From NCBI GenBank assembly GCA_964554795.1, contig CAZKQB010000001.1, forward strand, positions 124,001 to 188,000: DNA of 64,000 bases, given 5' to 3'. The translations under genes and the position numbers were made by a program. The notes below the pieces were generated by a model. The model ran no database searches. It had not been told where the DNA came from and saw only the letters and a program-made list of their open reading frames with translations. This DNA comes from SFHK01 sp964554795 (lineage in GTDB: Bacteria; Bacillota; Clostridia; Christensenellales; Aristaeellaceae). Of this stretch, positions 8,160 to 17,523 are shown one piece after another; positions within the stretch are counted from its first letter, which is position 1, and the number at the start of each line of letters is the position of its first letter.

Positions 8160-9722
8160 ATGGCTATGCACCCGGTGCGACGACATACGGCGCCAACTAC
8201 TCCTCTTGTAAGCGGCATTACGCAGGGTGAGGGCGAAAATGCTATGAACTTCGCCTATACTTACGACAACCGCGGGAACATTATTAGCGAAACTCGCAAT
8301 GGAGTAACCACTACTTATGAATACGATGCGCTTGGCCAGTTGATTCGTGTCAATGACCCGCATGAGAATGCGACGTGGGTTTACACCTACGATCGTGGCG
8401 GCAATATCCTGAATAAGGCGAAGTATGCGTATACTACCGTAGATGAACTAGGTGAAGCTCTGGAGTCGATTCCGTATACCTACGGCGATGCGAACTGGAA
8501 GGACAAGCTGACTGCCTACAATGGTGTTCCGATTACGTATGATGCCATTGGCAATCCATTGAACGATGGCACGTGGACGTATGAATGGCAGGACGGACGG
8601 CAATTGAAGCGCATGACGAATGCTGCTACTGGCGTGACGATGGAGTTTACCTACAACGATTCCGGCATTCGCACGAAGAAGGTGAAGAAGGTAAATGATG
8701 TTCTCGTGGAGACGACGGAGTACCTTCTGAACGGTAAAAGCGTCGTCGGTCTTACGCATACTGACCATGCGTCAAACGAGGTCGATAAGATGCACTTTTT
8801 CTACGCTGTGCAGGGTAAAGTGATCCGGGTGGACCTTAATGGCGCTATATACAGCTATATTCGAAATCTTCAGGAAGATATTGTTGGAATACTTGACGAC
8901 AAAGGAAAACTTGTGGTAGAATACAAATATGACGCATGGGGCAAACAGCTCTTTGTTGGTGGAACTCTGGCAAGCACGATGGGAAGGAGGAATCCGTTCT
9001 TATATCGTGGATATATCTACGATGAAATGACAGAACTGTATTATTTGCGTGGGCGGTATTACTGCAGTTACACAATGCGTTTTGTGAATGCTGACAAGAT
9101 TCTATCGGCGTATTGTAGAATTTTGGGCTCGAATATGTTTGCTTATTGCGACAATGAGCCGATTAGAAGAATCGACGAAACAGGGGATAAATGGGGGTTT
9201 ATTGCTAAGTTTTGCCAAAAGGCATTAGAGGTTGCTGTAGCTGTTGTGAAAGTAGCAAAGGAATGTATAGATGAGGTATTTAGTGTAGCGGTGTATGCTG
9301 AAGACAATAAATCGAATAAGGAGGAATGCATTTATGGAGGTTATGAGCATGGTGTAACGACGACAGTGTTGGTTTCCGGTTGTGACGATAAGCCTGTCGT
9401 GTTTTATAAAAAAGTGGCAACAGATGGTTCGAGAACTTATGGCGTTAATATTAGTGTGAAAAAAGCAAGCCTAAGCGCCGAGGTGGGGAATGATGGCATT
9501 AACCTTTCGGTTGGATATGATGGTATATCTGTAGATGGAACGGTTGGACTGAAGGAAGTTGGACTCGGCCTAAGCAAGAGTGTTTCTAATGACAGAACCA
9601 CTGCGACAACCTACGGCAAAGTGTTCATAAGGCCGGTAGCAGTTGCGCTTACACTGGTTTCAGTACTGGTGACAGGCGATATAGCAAGCGCCATGTATAA
9701 TCCGGCATTAGCTATGCGGTAA
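8160..9722 (+). pseudogene. RHS/YD-repeat protein: 3' fragment with core end and variable C-terminal tip
   Basis: An RHS protein fragment that lacks its N-terminal body. YD repeats are clear (AYTYDNRGNIISE, TTYEYDALGQLIRV, VYTYDRGGNIL, FTYNDSGIR). The RHS-associated core follows (NPFLYRGYIYDEMTELYYLRGRYY, here split for the reader as NPFLYRGYIYDE then LYYLRGRYY) and ends at RRIDETGD near 9183. The remaining 180 residues form the variable tip: a helical stretch, then a glycine-rich repeated region (VGNDGINLSVGYDGISVDG) and a hydrophobic end. In such proteins the tip is usually a toxin, but I do not recognise this one. A second frame just upstream (about 8100-8205, reading SAGNGYAPGATTYGANYSS) looks like preceding RHS sequence shifted by one base, so the gene is broken near 8200. 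The first residues of the frame as given are therefore unlikely to be native. Confidence 0.75.
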
Positions 9723-9740
9723 ATTGAAAGGAGATTTGTT

Positions 9741-10283
9741 GTGAAAAAGCGTTCTCATATCACGTTGAAGGTAATTGCCATTATACTGTGTGCAATGGTG
9801 CCTTTGGCGATTTCGTTGATTTTGCATGGAGATGATCCGGTTCACCGTTCGATTTTTAATGATATACAGGAACTGAAAGATGCGCTATCGCCTTATGTAG
9901 TAGATCAGGTTGATGATCCGGCAGTGAGAAAACTGGAATATACGCAAGCTGTACAGTGGATTGTTGAAAAGGATGGAGAAAGATATATTGTTTGTGGATA
10001 TACGTTCCCGAATAGAGCGTCGGCTCAGAGGTATCGTTCAAAGGGAAATGGCAAGGGAATTGAAGAGTACAATCTGAGCAGGTCAGAGGTATATTCATAT
10101 CTTCATACAGTAACGGAGTATACCGCAGTCTATGAAAAGAATGCCCTATATATTAAGGGAAAGAATTATGATAAAACGGTGCAATTCCTGAATTGGCTTG
10201 AACCGTACTTATCTATAAAAGATCCGGGAGGTTATAAATTGGCGTCAGTCGGAGAATGTGACGCGACTACGTCAACGAAATAG
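9741..10283 (+). CDS. Membrane-anchored candidate immunity protein of the RHS tip
   Basis: A 180-residue protein that begins 18 bases after the RHS tip, with AAGGAG upstream of GTG 9741. Residues 1-4 are basic, about 8-27 form one hydrophobic helix (ITLKVIAIILCAMVPLAISL), and the rest is a polar domain predicted to lie outside the cell membrane. No known family is recognised. A small membrane-anchored gene directly behind a polymorphic RHS tip is the classic position of the cognate immunity gene, so that role is inferred from context only. A perfect terminator follows 18 bases after the stop. AT-rich like the tip itself. Confidence 0.55.
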   Translation: MKKRSHITLKVIAIILCAMVPLAISLILHGDDPVHRSIFNDIQELKDALSPYVVDQVDDPAVRKLEYTQAVQWIVEKDGERYIVCGYTFPNRASAQRYRSKGNGKGIEEYNLSRSEVYSYLHTVTEYTAVYEKNALYIKGKNYDKTVQFLNWLEPYLSIKDPGGYKLASVGECDATTSTK

Positions 10284-10301
10284 AAGAGAGCGCGTTTTTC
10301 G

Positions 10302-10333
10302 GGCTGCCACGCATGGACGTGGCAGCCGTTTTA
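10302..10333 (+). terminator. Rho-independent terminator
   Basis: A perfect 10-base-pair stem GGCTGCCACG (10302-10311) with CGTGGCAGCC (10318-10327), a six-base loop, then GTTTTA. It ends the tip/immunity pair and marks the boundary to the second RHS fragment. Confidence 0.85.
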
Positions 10334-10339
10334 TATTGA

Positions 10340-11539
10340 ACATGGAGATATTTCGACATCACGGAGACGTACAAGAGTTGGTACCGCCAGAAGGAGGACG
10401 GCAGCCATTCGAACTACGGCGTTGCGATTCGCCGCGCGTGCGCTGCGACGTACAATAGTGCGAACTTCTACTCCTCCCGAGCATCGGAGGGCAACCCGTA
10501 CATCGTCGTAAACTACGTCTCCCACGCGGGCCGCAAGGGCTGGTGGAAGTACGAAAGCATGGGCACCGGCCGCGCGGGCAGTGTGTACGCCGACATCTAC
10601 AACGGCAACCTGATCGCCGAGCACGCGGATACGGCCACTTCCGGCAACCGCATGCCCGTTTCGGTTTCGCACATTTATAATAGCTGCCTTTCGGACGAAA
10701 ACGCGGCGCACTGCGGCCTTGGCTGGCGGCTGAGCGTGAACCATTCTCTTCGGGAAGAAATGATCGTCGGCAAGAACTTCTACATCTGGCAGGACGGCGA
10801 CGGCACCGAGCACTATTTTGAGAAGACCAGCAAGCAGCCGTACGCCGACAGCGAGGGCATGCAGCTCAAGCTGAAGATAACCGACGCCGCCGCGACCATC
10901 ACGGACAAGTCCGACACGGTTATGAGCTTCCCGGTTCCCGCCGCGTCCGCGAGATCGTATCTTTCGACGATCACGGACGTGCACGGCAACGCCATGACGC
11001 TGACGTATGACGAGAACATTCCGGGCAAGGTCAATTCCATTACCGACGGCGTAGGCCGTGCCACCGTTCTCGCGTATAACGCGGACGGCCTGCTGGCCTC
11101 CATCACCGCGCCGGGCTGTCCTGTGGTAAGCTACGCCTACGACGGCAGCGCCGAAAACGGCTGGCGGCTGCGCGAGGTTCACTATGGCGATCTGGAAGCG
11201 AACCAGTTCACCGAATACGGCTACGACACGCGCGACGGCGCACCGACCGCGACGCTGACGATGCTTCGCAACTTTGACGGCAGGCAGACGAACGTGGTCT
11301 ATGATACCAACCTGGACACCGCCGCCATCGGCAGTTACTCCGAGCAGATGCGCCGCGTCATTTCTCTCGAACGGACAAATGGTTCGGCAAAGGGCGCAAA
11401 GACTAAGATTACCTACGGCCACATGCACACGACCGTTACCGCCGTAAGTGATTTTGAGAACGAGGTCGGCAAGAGCCTCGTCTACCATTTCAACAGCGCG
11501 GGCAACGTCATCAGTACACATGATGAAATGGCCGAATAG
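10340..11539 (+). pseudogene. RHS protein: 5'- and 3'-truncated body fragment
   Basis: An open frame without a proper start (first in-frame ATG at 10559, stop TGA just upstream at 10337). It begins YFDITETYKSWYRQKEDG and SNYGVAIRR, which looks like the beta-sandwich domain (DITxxVxxW...NYG) found near the start of secreted Firmicutes RHS proteins. It continues into NGNLIAEHADTATSGNRMPV and GLGWRLSVN, the start of the RHS barrel, and YD-like repeats. It stops abruptly at HFNSAGNVISTHDEMAE, where it meets an IS256-type transposase stump on the other strand. So both ends are lost. The base composition is GC-rich, unlike the tip fragment upstream, and the order (tip before body) is the reverse of an intact gene. 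Confidence 0.75.
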
Positions 11540-11672
11540 GCCCCTGGCATTTCGGCTTGTCCGCCTCCGCTTCAAGCAGATTGTTCAGCGTTTCTTCCAA
11601 GTTTCCGCGTACAAGTTCACGAATTTCCCTCTTGATTCCTTCCTCATTCAGTGTTACAATTTTCTCGGACAT
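11511..11672 (-). pseudogene. IS256-family transposase, N-terminal stump
   Basis: From ATG 11672, with AAAGGAG upstream, the minus strand reads MSEKIVTLNEEG and then REIRELVRGNLEETLNNLLEAEADK. This is the conserved N-terminus of IS256-type transposases (an LVRG-x-x-EETLN-x-LLEAEA helix). After about residue 39 (near 11556) the similarity ends and the frame runs into the antisense of the RHS fragment, stopping at 11511. Only the first tenth of a normal transposase of about 400 residues remains. The breakpoint coincides with the end of the RHS fragment, so insertion followed by deletion probably destroyed both genes. Confidence 0.7.
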
Positions 11673-11894
11673 TGTCTGCGTCTCCTTTCGAATATTTGTC
11701 TTGCAACTTCATTCTACCAGATGACTCTGACTTTGTCCCTTGTTTTTGGTGGGACGAATGGAAAATTTTTATTCCCTGAATTTGTGCAACTTATTGTACC
11801 TTATCCACGCCGAAGAGTCAGGCTAAAACTACGTGCGGCAGAAAAAAATGAGGGAACAGCTTCGATTCACGATGCCATCCCCATCTTATCTAAT
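11673..11894. other. Intergenic remainder of the insertion element
   Basis: No gene is visible. The part next to the transposase stump (to about 11830) is probably the untranslated left end of the same element; the minus strand there contains a TTGCACAAATTCAGG segment that resembles IS256-type ends only loosely. The exact end and target duplication cannot be fixed by eye. Confidence 0.3.
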
Positions 11895-13046
11895 TCATGG
11901 GAGTACATATTCAAAAATTCCGTCGCCGGGATGCAGATCGCTGAACCTCGTAAGCGCAGCCTCAAAGCCATGCATACAGACAAAATCGCGTACGGCATGC
12001 GTACCGGGGTCATCGTTTTCGTAGAAATAGCCCCCGGAGATTGCCTTTGCAAGCTGCACGGGCGGCTTTCCATGCTTTACGCACAGCCTCGCCGGGCCGA
12101 CCAGCCGGTCGAACGCGCTCAGCTTGCGTCTGGAATCTGCGCCGAGACGCTGAAGCTTGTCCTCGATATATGGATTCTCAAGCAGGGCAAGGATCGTCTG
12201 CCGCCATTCGGTCATCTCCTCCTCTGAAAAGCCAATCTCCTGGCACAGGCCGAATGAGGATTCCTCCAGCGCACCAATCAAAATGGGACGAAGTACTTCG
12301 TTGGTGGCCGCCTCCCACGACGTTTTCAGCCCCATCGGAAGACCAAGATAGCTGATCAGTGCATGCGCCATATTGAGCGTGTACAGCTTGCGTATTTCCT
12401 CGCGGGCAACGTCCTCCGTAAGACGCAGCCAGGGAAGGCAGGGTGCATCACCCTTCAAACGGCTTCGGTCGATGGCCTGCTCCGGGTAGCCATTGTTAAA
12501 CAGCGCAAGCGAATCCTCCTGCCGCAGCCATTCGGGCGCGACAGGAGAGATGCACATGGCGAAAATGCCAGTCACGCCCACGTGCGCCGTGAACCATGCG
12601 TATTCCGCATCCGTGAAGCGTTCGCGCATCAGCGATGAAAAGCACTCGTCCGGGTGCGGCATGTTCACATTCATCATCACGTCCATTGCTCTGTTTGGGC
12701 AGACGTTCATTCGGTGCCGGAAAAGCGGAAGCAGCATATTCGCAACCTCCGGCAGCTTCGGTTCGTGCACGGCAATATCGAGCAAGAGCTGGTCTTCTTC
12801 AAACAGCGTACTCAGCGCGTTTGTGTCTTCCGTATGCATGGCGCGAAAGCCGTTTTCGACGATTCGCCGAGAAAGTCCCTCGCGCGTTGCATGAACAATG
12901 GTGTACCGGCCGCGTGCGTTTAGTTGCTCTACCAACATTCGGTCAAGGTCGACAAATACGGTGTGAAATGCCGGGGTATCGAAAAGATCGGCCACGAAAC
13001 CGCGGCCGATTCGTCCTGCGCCCCACACAATCAGTGTGCGCTTCAT
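11895..13046 (-). CDS. Mannitol dehydrogenase family protein (mannitol-1-phosphate 5-dehydrogenase-like)
   Basis: A 383-residue NAD(P)-dependent polyol or sugar-acid dehydrogenase. The N-terminus has the dinucleotide-binding loop GAGRIGRGF (residues 9-17). The family's helical C-terminal half contains KLYTLNMAHALISYLG, in which the Lys, Asn and His are the usual catalytic residues. MtlD enzymes interconvert mannitol 1-phosphate and fructose 6-phosphate. There is no mannitol PTS gene nearby, so the substrate may differ. GGAGGATG lies 8 bases before the ATG, and the gene follows the ABC exporter by 3 bases, so the three genes form one operon. Confidence 0.82.
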   Translation of the reverse strand: MKRTLIVWGAGRIGRGFVADLFDTPAFHTVFVDLDRMLVEQLNARGRYTIVHATREGLSRRIVENGFRAMHTEDTNALSTLFEEDQLLLDIAVHEPKLPEVANMLLPLFRHRMNVCPNRAMDVMMNVNMPHPDECFSSLMRERFTDAEYAWFTAHVGVTGIFAMCISPVAPEWLRQEDSLALFNNGYPEQAIDRSRLKGDAPCLPWLRLTEDVAREEIRKLYTLNMAHALISYLGLPMGLKTSWEAATNEVLRPILIGALEESSFGLCQEIGFSEEEMTEWRQTILALLENPYIEDKLQRLGADSRRKLSAFDRLVGPARLCVKHGKPPVQLAKAISGGYFYENDDPGTHAVRDFVCMHGFEAALTRFSDLHPGDGIFEYVLP

Positions 13047-13049
13047 AGC

Positions 13050-14843
13050 TTAAACATCCTCCAGCAGGAAGCGATACTGTGCATCGCAGAGCGCGCGATA
13101 GTGGCCGCCCTCCTTCTTGATTAGCTCGTCATGCGTGCCGCGCTCGGCAATGTGTCCATCCTGTACGACCATGATACAGTCTGCATTGCGGATGGTGGAA
13201 AGCCTGTGCGCGATGACGAAGGAAGTGCGCCCCTTTAAAAGCTCGTCCAGCGCCTTCTGAATCAGAATTTCGGTGTGCGTATCGATGGAGGAAGTTGCTT
13301 CATCGAGAATCAGAATCTTCGGGTCATTGAGCAGCGCGCGCGCGAAGGAGATCAGCTGCTTTTGTCCAACAGACAGGCTGCTGCCTCGCTCGTTGACCTC
13401 AGTCATGTAGCCCTTTTCCATCTGCATGATGAAATCATGCGCATAAACCGTTTTGGCAGCCTGAATGACTTCCTCATCCGTAGCATCCAGCTTTCCGTAG
13501 CGGATGTTGTCCATGATGGTACCGGAGAAGATGAAGCTGTCCTGCATCATGACGCTCATCTGCTCGCGCAGCGTACGCAGTTTCACGTCGCGCACGTCAT
13601 GACCGTCTAGGCGAACTGCACCGCCGGTTACATCGTAGAATCGGCTGATTAGGTTGACAACCGTACTCTTGCCTGCGCCGGTAGGGCCGACAAGGGCGAT
13701 CGTTTGTCCGGGCTGAACGGTGAAGGATACGTCCTTCAAAACGGTTTTTTCGCCGTCATAGGAAAAAGTCACATGATCGAAATCCACGCGCCCGGTAATC
13801 GGCGGCAGATCAACCGCGTCCGGCTTATCCTGAATGTCGGACGGCGTATCCATGATTTCGAAAATGCGCTCCATCGATGCCATAGCAGAAAGCACGCTGT
13901 TATAGAAGTTCGAAAGCGTGTTGAGCGGCTCCCAGAAGCGACCCAGATACCACGTAATCAGCAGAAGATTGGAAAGAGGGAGCTTCGCGGCGCTCTTCAT
14001 CATGCGAATGCCTACGTTGTACACCAGCACGGTGCCGATCGTACCCGTAAGATCCAGCGCCGGCCAGAAGGCGTTGTTTACTTCAATGGCCTTCATCCAA
14101 GTGCTACGAATATCGTTGTTCACGTTTTCGAAGGTTTCCAGATTCTCGTCCTCGCGTACAAAGGCTTCCGTAACGCGCATGCCGGAAAGAGATTCATGTA
14201 GATATCCGTTCATGCTTGAGGTTTTCAAACGTACACGCTGCCAGCGCTTGCGCATGACGCGCTTCAGGCGAAATAGAATCAGCATCAGAAGCGGCATGAT
14301 ACACATACTGACCAACGTCAGCTGCCAGTTGACCGCCAGCATGATGATCAAAAGGATGACCAGCGTAAGGCAATCCACAAGCACGTTTACGATACCGTTG
14401 GTGAACAGGTCGTTGAGCGAGTTCACGTCGTTGATTACGCGCACCAGAATCTTACCGGCTGAGTGGGTGTCGAAGAAGGAGAACGACAGCCCCTGAATGT
14501 GGTTGAACAGATCCTCGCGCAGAGTCGCCAATGCCTTGCGTCCGGCGGTATCCATCAGCCGCACGCGATAGCGCACGCAAATAGCGCCAATCAGCGCGGC
14601 GACGATCATACCGACCAGATATACGTAAATCAGATCCTTGGCCTGATTCTCCAGTGCATCCACCGCATTGCTAAGCAGGAAGGTGGATGCGAGCGAGCAG
14701 AGGGAAGAGAGAATCATCAGAACGAGCGCCAGCGCAACATTTTTCCGGTACGGCTTCATATAGCTCAGAAGGCGCAGAAACTGTCCTTTATTAAACGGTC
14801 TTTCCAGCACTTCGTCGTCAATCTGTCTGAGCATTCTTGCCAT
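13050..14843 (-). CDS. ABC exporter half-transporter with a canonical ATP site
   Basis: 597 residues: six membrane helices (about 30-310) followed by an ATP-binding domain. Walker A is GPTGAGKST, the signature is LSVGQ, and Walker B ends ILILDEATSSID with the catalytic Glu present. It is the second gene of a pair, one base after the first, and is the partner with an intact Walker B. The combination is typical of heterodimeric multidrug or peptide exporters (BmrCD/TM287-288 type). Substrate unknown. The signature has Val in place of the usual Gly (LSGGQ). Confidence 0.9.
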   Translation of the reverse strand: MARMLRQIDDEVLERPFNKGQFLRLLSYMKPYRKNVALALVLMILSSLCSLASTFLLSNAVDALENQAKDLIYVYLVGMIVAALIGAICVRYRVRLMDTAGRKALATLREDLFNHIQGLSFSFFDTHSAGKILVRVINDVNSLNDLFTNGIVNVLVDCLTLVILLIIMLAVNWQLTLVSMCIMPLLMLILFRLKRVMRKRWQRVRLKTSSMNGYLHESLSGMRVTEAFVREDENLETFENVNNDIRSTWMKAIEVNNAFWPALDLTGTIGTVLVYNVGIRMMKSAAKLPLSNLLLITWYLGRFWEPLNTLSNFYNSVLSAMASMERIFEIMDTPSDIQDKPDAVDLPPITGRVDFDHVTFSYDGEKTVLKDVSFTVQPGQTIALVGPTGAGKSTVVNLISRFYDVTGGAVRLDGHDVRDVKLRTLREQMSVMMQDSFIFSGTIMDNIRYGKLDATDEEVIQAAKTVYAHDFIMQMEKGYMTEVNERGSSLSVGQKQLISFARALLNDPKILILDEATSSIDTHTEILIQKALDELLKGRTSFVIAHRLSTIRNADCIMVVQDGHIAERGTHDELIKKEGGHYRALCDAQYRFLLEDV

Positions 14844-14844
14844 G

Positions 14845-16596
14845 TTAGAACGCGCCTCCCTTCGCCATTACGCTTTTGAGATCGCGGTACTGATCCTGCA
14901 CCATTCTGTAATAGACGCCCTCCTGCTTGAGCAACTCCTTGTGCGTGCCACGTTCGACGATTTGGCCATCCTTTAGGACAAGAATCAGATCGGCGTTCTT
15001 TACAGAGGAAATGCGGTGGGCAATAATAAAGGTGGTGCGGTTCTTCAGCACTTCCTTCAGCTGCCTCTGAATTTCATATTCGGTTTCCATGTCCACGGCT
15101 GAGGTGGAGTCATCCATCACCAGAATGGACGGATTGATCAACACGGCGCGGGCAATGGCCACGCGCTGCTTCTGACCGCCGGAAAGACCGATGCCCCGCT
15201 CGCCCACGATAGTTTCGTAGCCCTGCGGCATATGATCGATAAACTCCGTGGCCTGCGCTACGTTGGCGGAGCGAGCCACCTTGTCGTGCGTTTCATCCGG
15301 GCGGCCAAAGCGAATGTTGTCCTCCAGCGAATCAGAAAAGAGGAAGGTCTCCTGCGGCACGTACCCGATGCTGCGGCGCAGAGACCTAAGCTGCTGGTCG
15401 CGCACATCGATTCCGTCCACCTTCACACTGCCGTTGTGCACGTCGTAAAAGCGGCCGAGCAGCAAAATTAGTGAACTCTTTCCTGCGCCGGTCGCACCCA
15501 TGACGGCAACGGTCTGGCCGGGCTCGACGGAGAAGGTAATGTCCTTCAGAACGTCCTCGCCGCCGTAGGAAAAGTCCACGTGATCGAACTCCACACGACC
15601 CTCGCGCTTCGCAGGCTCCATTGCGTCGTCCTTTTCGCGAATGGAGGAGCCAAAGTCGATATAGTAGAACAGCTTCTCGGCGCTGGTGACAGCCTGCGTC
15701 AGCATGTTTACGATGTTTGACAGATTACGCATCGGGTTCACGATCAGCCATACATAGCCGTTGATGGCGATCAGCGTGCCTAGATCCATATCACCGGAGA
15801 ATACCAACGCCGCGCCGACCATCAGCATAACCGGCGTGCACAGGGAAGATAGAAGCTCCATGACCGGAACAAAATCCGACCAGATCCACGTGGCGTTCAG
15901 GTGGCAGGACAGAAGCTTGCGGTTGTCCTTTTCAAATCGCTCGGATTCATACGGCTCGCGCGCAAAGGCCTTCACCACGCGCATACCTGCGAGATTTTCT
16001 TGTGTGCGCGTGTTCAGAACTGCGTTCTGCTCGCGCGTCGCCACGAAGGCCGGGCGAATGCGCTTTCTGAACTGCCAGGCAACGATTGCGATGATCGGCG
16101 CGAAAACGAGCAGCGAAAGCATCAGCTTCCAGCTCATGAACGATAGGAAGAACAGCGCGCCAATGAAGTTCAGCGCGTTGTCGTACACCGTAACAAGACC
16201 ACCGGCAATCAAATTTCGAATGCCTTCGATGTCGCTGGTCATACGGCTCATGATCTCGCCGATACGGTTGTGGTCGTAGAAGGAATAGGGGAGCTCTTCC
16301 ATGTGCGCGTACAGCCCCGTGCGCAGATCGTATACCACGTTCTGAGACACGCGCTCCAGCGTTAAGCTGCGCACATACGTGGAAAGACCGCGTATGAGCA
16401 CAAGAGCAAGCAAACCAGCACTCACATAGAAAAGCAGGTTGAGATCCGTGTTGGGAATAACGTCGTTGATGATGGCCTTGGTAAGGAAGGGGGCTACGAG
16501 ACGGGTCAGGATTACACATGTCTGAAGCAGGGCGCAAAGAACGAGCTTCTTTCGGTAGGGTGCCATCAGGCCGCATAGTCGCTTGATGATGTCCAT
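14845..16596 (-). CDS. ABC exporter half-transporter with a degenerate ATP site
   Basis: 583 residues: six membrane helices and an ATP-binding domain with Walker A GATGAGKSS, signature LSGGQKQR and Walker B ILVMDDSTSAVD. The residue after the Walker B Asp is Asp rather than the catalytic Glu. That change is characteristic of the non-hydrolysing half of heterodimeric ABC exporters, so it should pair with the next gene's product. First gene of a three-gene operon with that half-transporter and a mannitol-dehydrogenase-like gene. It starts with ATG 16596 preceded by GAGGTGA. Confidence 0.9.
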   Translation of the reverse strand: MDIIKRLCGLMAPYRKKLVLCALLQTCVILTRLVAPFLTKAIINDVIPNTDLNLLFYVSAGLLALVLIRGLSTYVRSLTLERVSQNVVYDLRTGLYAHMEELPYSFYDHNRIGEIMSRMTSDIEGIRNLIAGGLVTVYDNALNFIGALFFLSFMSWKLMLSLLVFAPIIAIVAWQFRKRIRPAFVATREQNAVLNTRTQENLAGMRVVKAFAREPYESERFEKDNRKLLSCHLNATWIWSDFVPVMELLSSLCTPVMLMVGAALVFSGDMDLGTLIAINGYVWLIVNPMRNLSNIVNMLTQAVTSAEKLFYYIDFGSSIREKDDAMEPAKREGRVEFDHVDFSYGGEDVLKDITFSVEPGQTVAVMGATGAGKSSLILLLGRFYDVHNGSVKVDGIDVRDQQLRSLRRSIGYVPQETFLFSDSLEDNIRFGRPDETHDKVARSANVAQATEFIDHMPQGYETIVGERGIGLSGGQKQRVAIARAVLINPSILVMDDSTSAVDMETEYEIQRQLKEVLKNRTTFIIAHRISSVKNADLILVLKDGQIVERGTHKELLKQEGVYYRMVQDQYRDLKSVMAKGGAF

Positions 16597-16722
16597 GATC
16601 GTTCACCTCATTTGCAAGCGTTATTCGGTACACGATGAGTCTATACATTATGCCACGGAAAAAGGTCATGTGTGCGTATATTGTGTTTTGTTTGTTTAAA
16701 TTACGGAAGAAAACGAAAGAAG

Positions 16723-16768
16723 AATTTCCAGCCGCGCTTTCATGGTAGAAAAAGTGCGGCTGGAAATT
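16723..16768 (-). terminator. Rho-independent terminator of the CYTH operon
   Basis: A 13-base-pair inverted repeat, AATTTCCAGCCGC (right arm on plus 16756-16768) and GCGGCTGGAAATT (16723-16735), followed on the minus strand by CTTCTTTCG. It overlaps the stop codon region of the CYTH gene. Confidence 0.7.
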
Positions 16769-17268
16769 CAATCGTCCTCGCGGGGAACAGACAGTGCCAG
16801 CGCCGCGTTGCTGTATACGCGGTCGCCGGTCAGCTCTCGCAGCACGATCACGCTCGGCGGAAGCGGTGCGGCCTCGTTCTCGTCCTTCAGCTCTACCTCC
16901 ATAATTGCCTGTTGCTTCCAGAAGGAGTATAGATCGATTTCGAACACATGCCCTTCCCACGGAAGCGTATAGCGGCGCTTCTCAATCGTGCGGCGCGCCG
17001 GGTCGGCACGCGTAAGAAGCTGAGCGTATTCCTCCGGCGAAATCGCGCGTTCGTCCTCGATGTTGGACATAAGGGAGATGCGGCGCTTGATCGTATGCGA
17101 ATACTGCCATTGGCCATCCAGTCCACGCTTTCGAACGCGCTCCGTCGTACCTGCGGCGGCACGCAGGTAGGTTTGCGAAATATCCGTATATGCGCAGTCA
17201 GGCAGCGCGGAGAGCGCTCTCTCATCGGGCCTTCGGATCAAATAACGCCGCTCGATTTCCGTGCTCAT
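16768..17268 (-). CDS. CYTH-domain phosphohydrolase/cyclase-like protein
   Basis: A 166-residue CYTH tunnel protein (CyaB/thiamine triphosphatase superfamily). The family's ExExK-like signature is present as EIERRYLI at residues 4-11, though its last position is Arg where Lys is usual. Alternating charged strands follow: TERVRKRG, TIKRRIS, RTIEKRRYTL, FEIDLYSF and MEVELKDE. These Arg/Lys and Glu residues line the tunnel and bind a triphosphate with metals. Members hydrolyse inorganic or organic triphosphates; which one cannot be told here. Its start overlaps the stop of the upstream zinc-ribbon gene by 4 bases (ATGA). Confidence 0.85.
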   Translation of the reverse strand: MSTEIERRYLIRRPDERALSALPDCAYTDISQTYLRAAAGTTERVRKRGLDGQWQYSHTIKRRISLMSNIEDERAISPEEYAQLLTRADPARRTIEKRRYTLPWEGHVFEIDLYSFWKQQAIMEVELKDENEAAPLPPSVIVLRELTGDRVYSNAALALSVPREDD

Positions 17269-17480
17269 AGCGTATCGTCCTCCCAGTCGTTGTAGTCAGG
17301 GTCAGATTCTGCGTTCTTCATGTATTCCGCAGCGCGGGCGCGAAGGGCGTCGCGGTCAATCACTGTGTTTGTGCCTAAACAAAGCTTGCAGCGATAGCCG
17401 CATTCGGGACACACGCAACCAAGCTCCAGCCCCTCGGACTGCGCCATATACGCTCCACAGCGTTGACATCCGCAGCGCAT
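17265..17480 (-). CDS. Small double zinc-ribbon protein
   Basis: 71 residues starting MRCGCQRCGAYM. CxxC pairs near residues 5-8, 25-28 and 33-36 suggest one or two zinc sites, followed by a polar acidic tail. I chose ATG 17480 because AGAAGG lies 9 bases upstream; the ATG at 17489 touches that site. The gene overlaps the CYTH gene, so the two are translationally coupled. Function unknown. Confidence 0.65.
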   Translation of the reverse strand: MRCGCQRCGAYMAQSEGLELGCVCPECGYRCKLCLGTNTVIDRDALRARAAEYMKNAESDPDYNDWEDDTL

Positions 17481-17523
17481 GAGTGTCATCCTTCTTTCAT
17501 TCTATACATGGACGTCTACCGTT

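Noticed and set aside
10331..11575. Minus-strand open frame opposite the RHS body fragment
   Set aside because: Val/Arg-rich shadow of repeated RHS codons; only the IS256 stump at its upstream end is real, and in a different frame.
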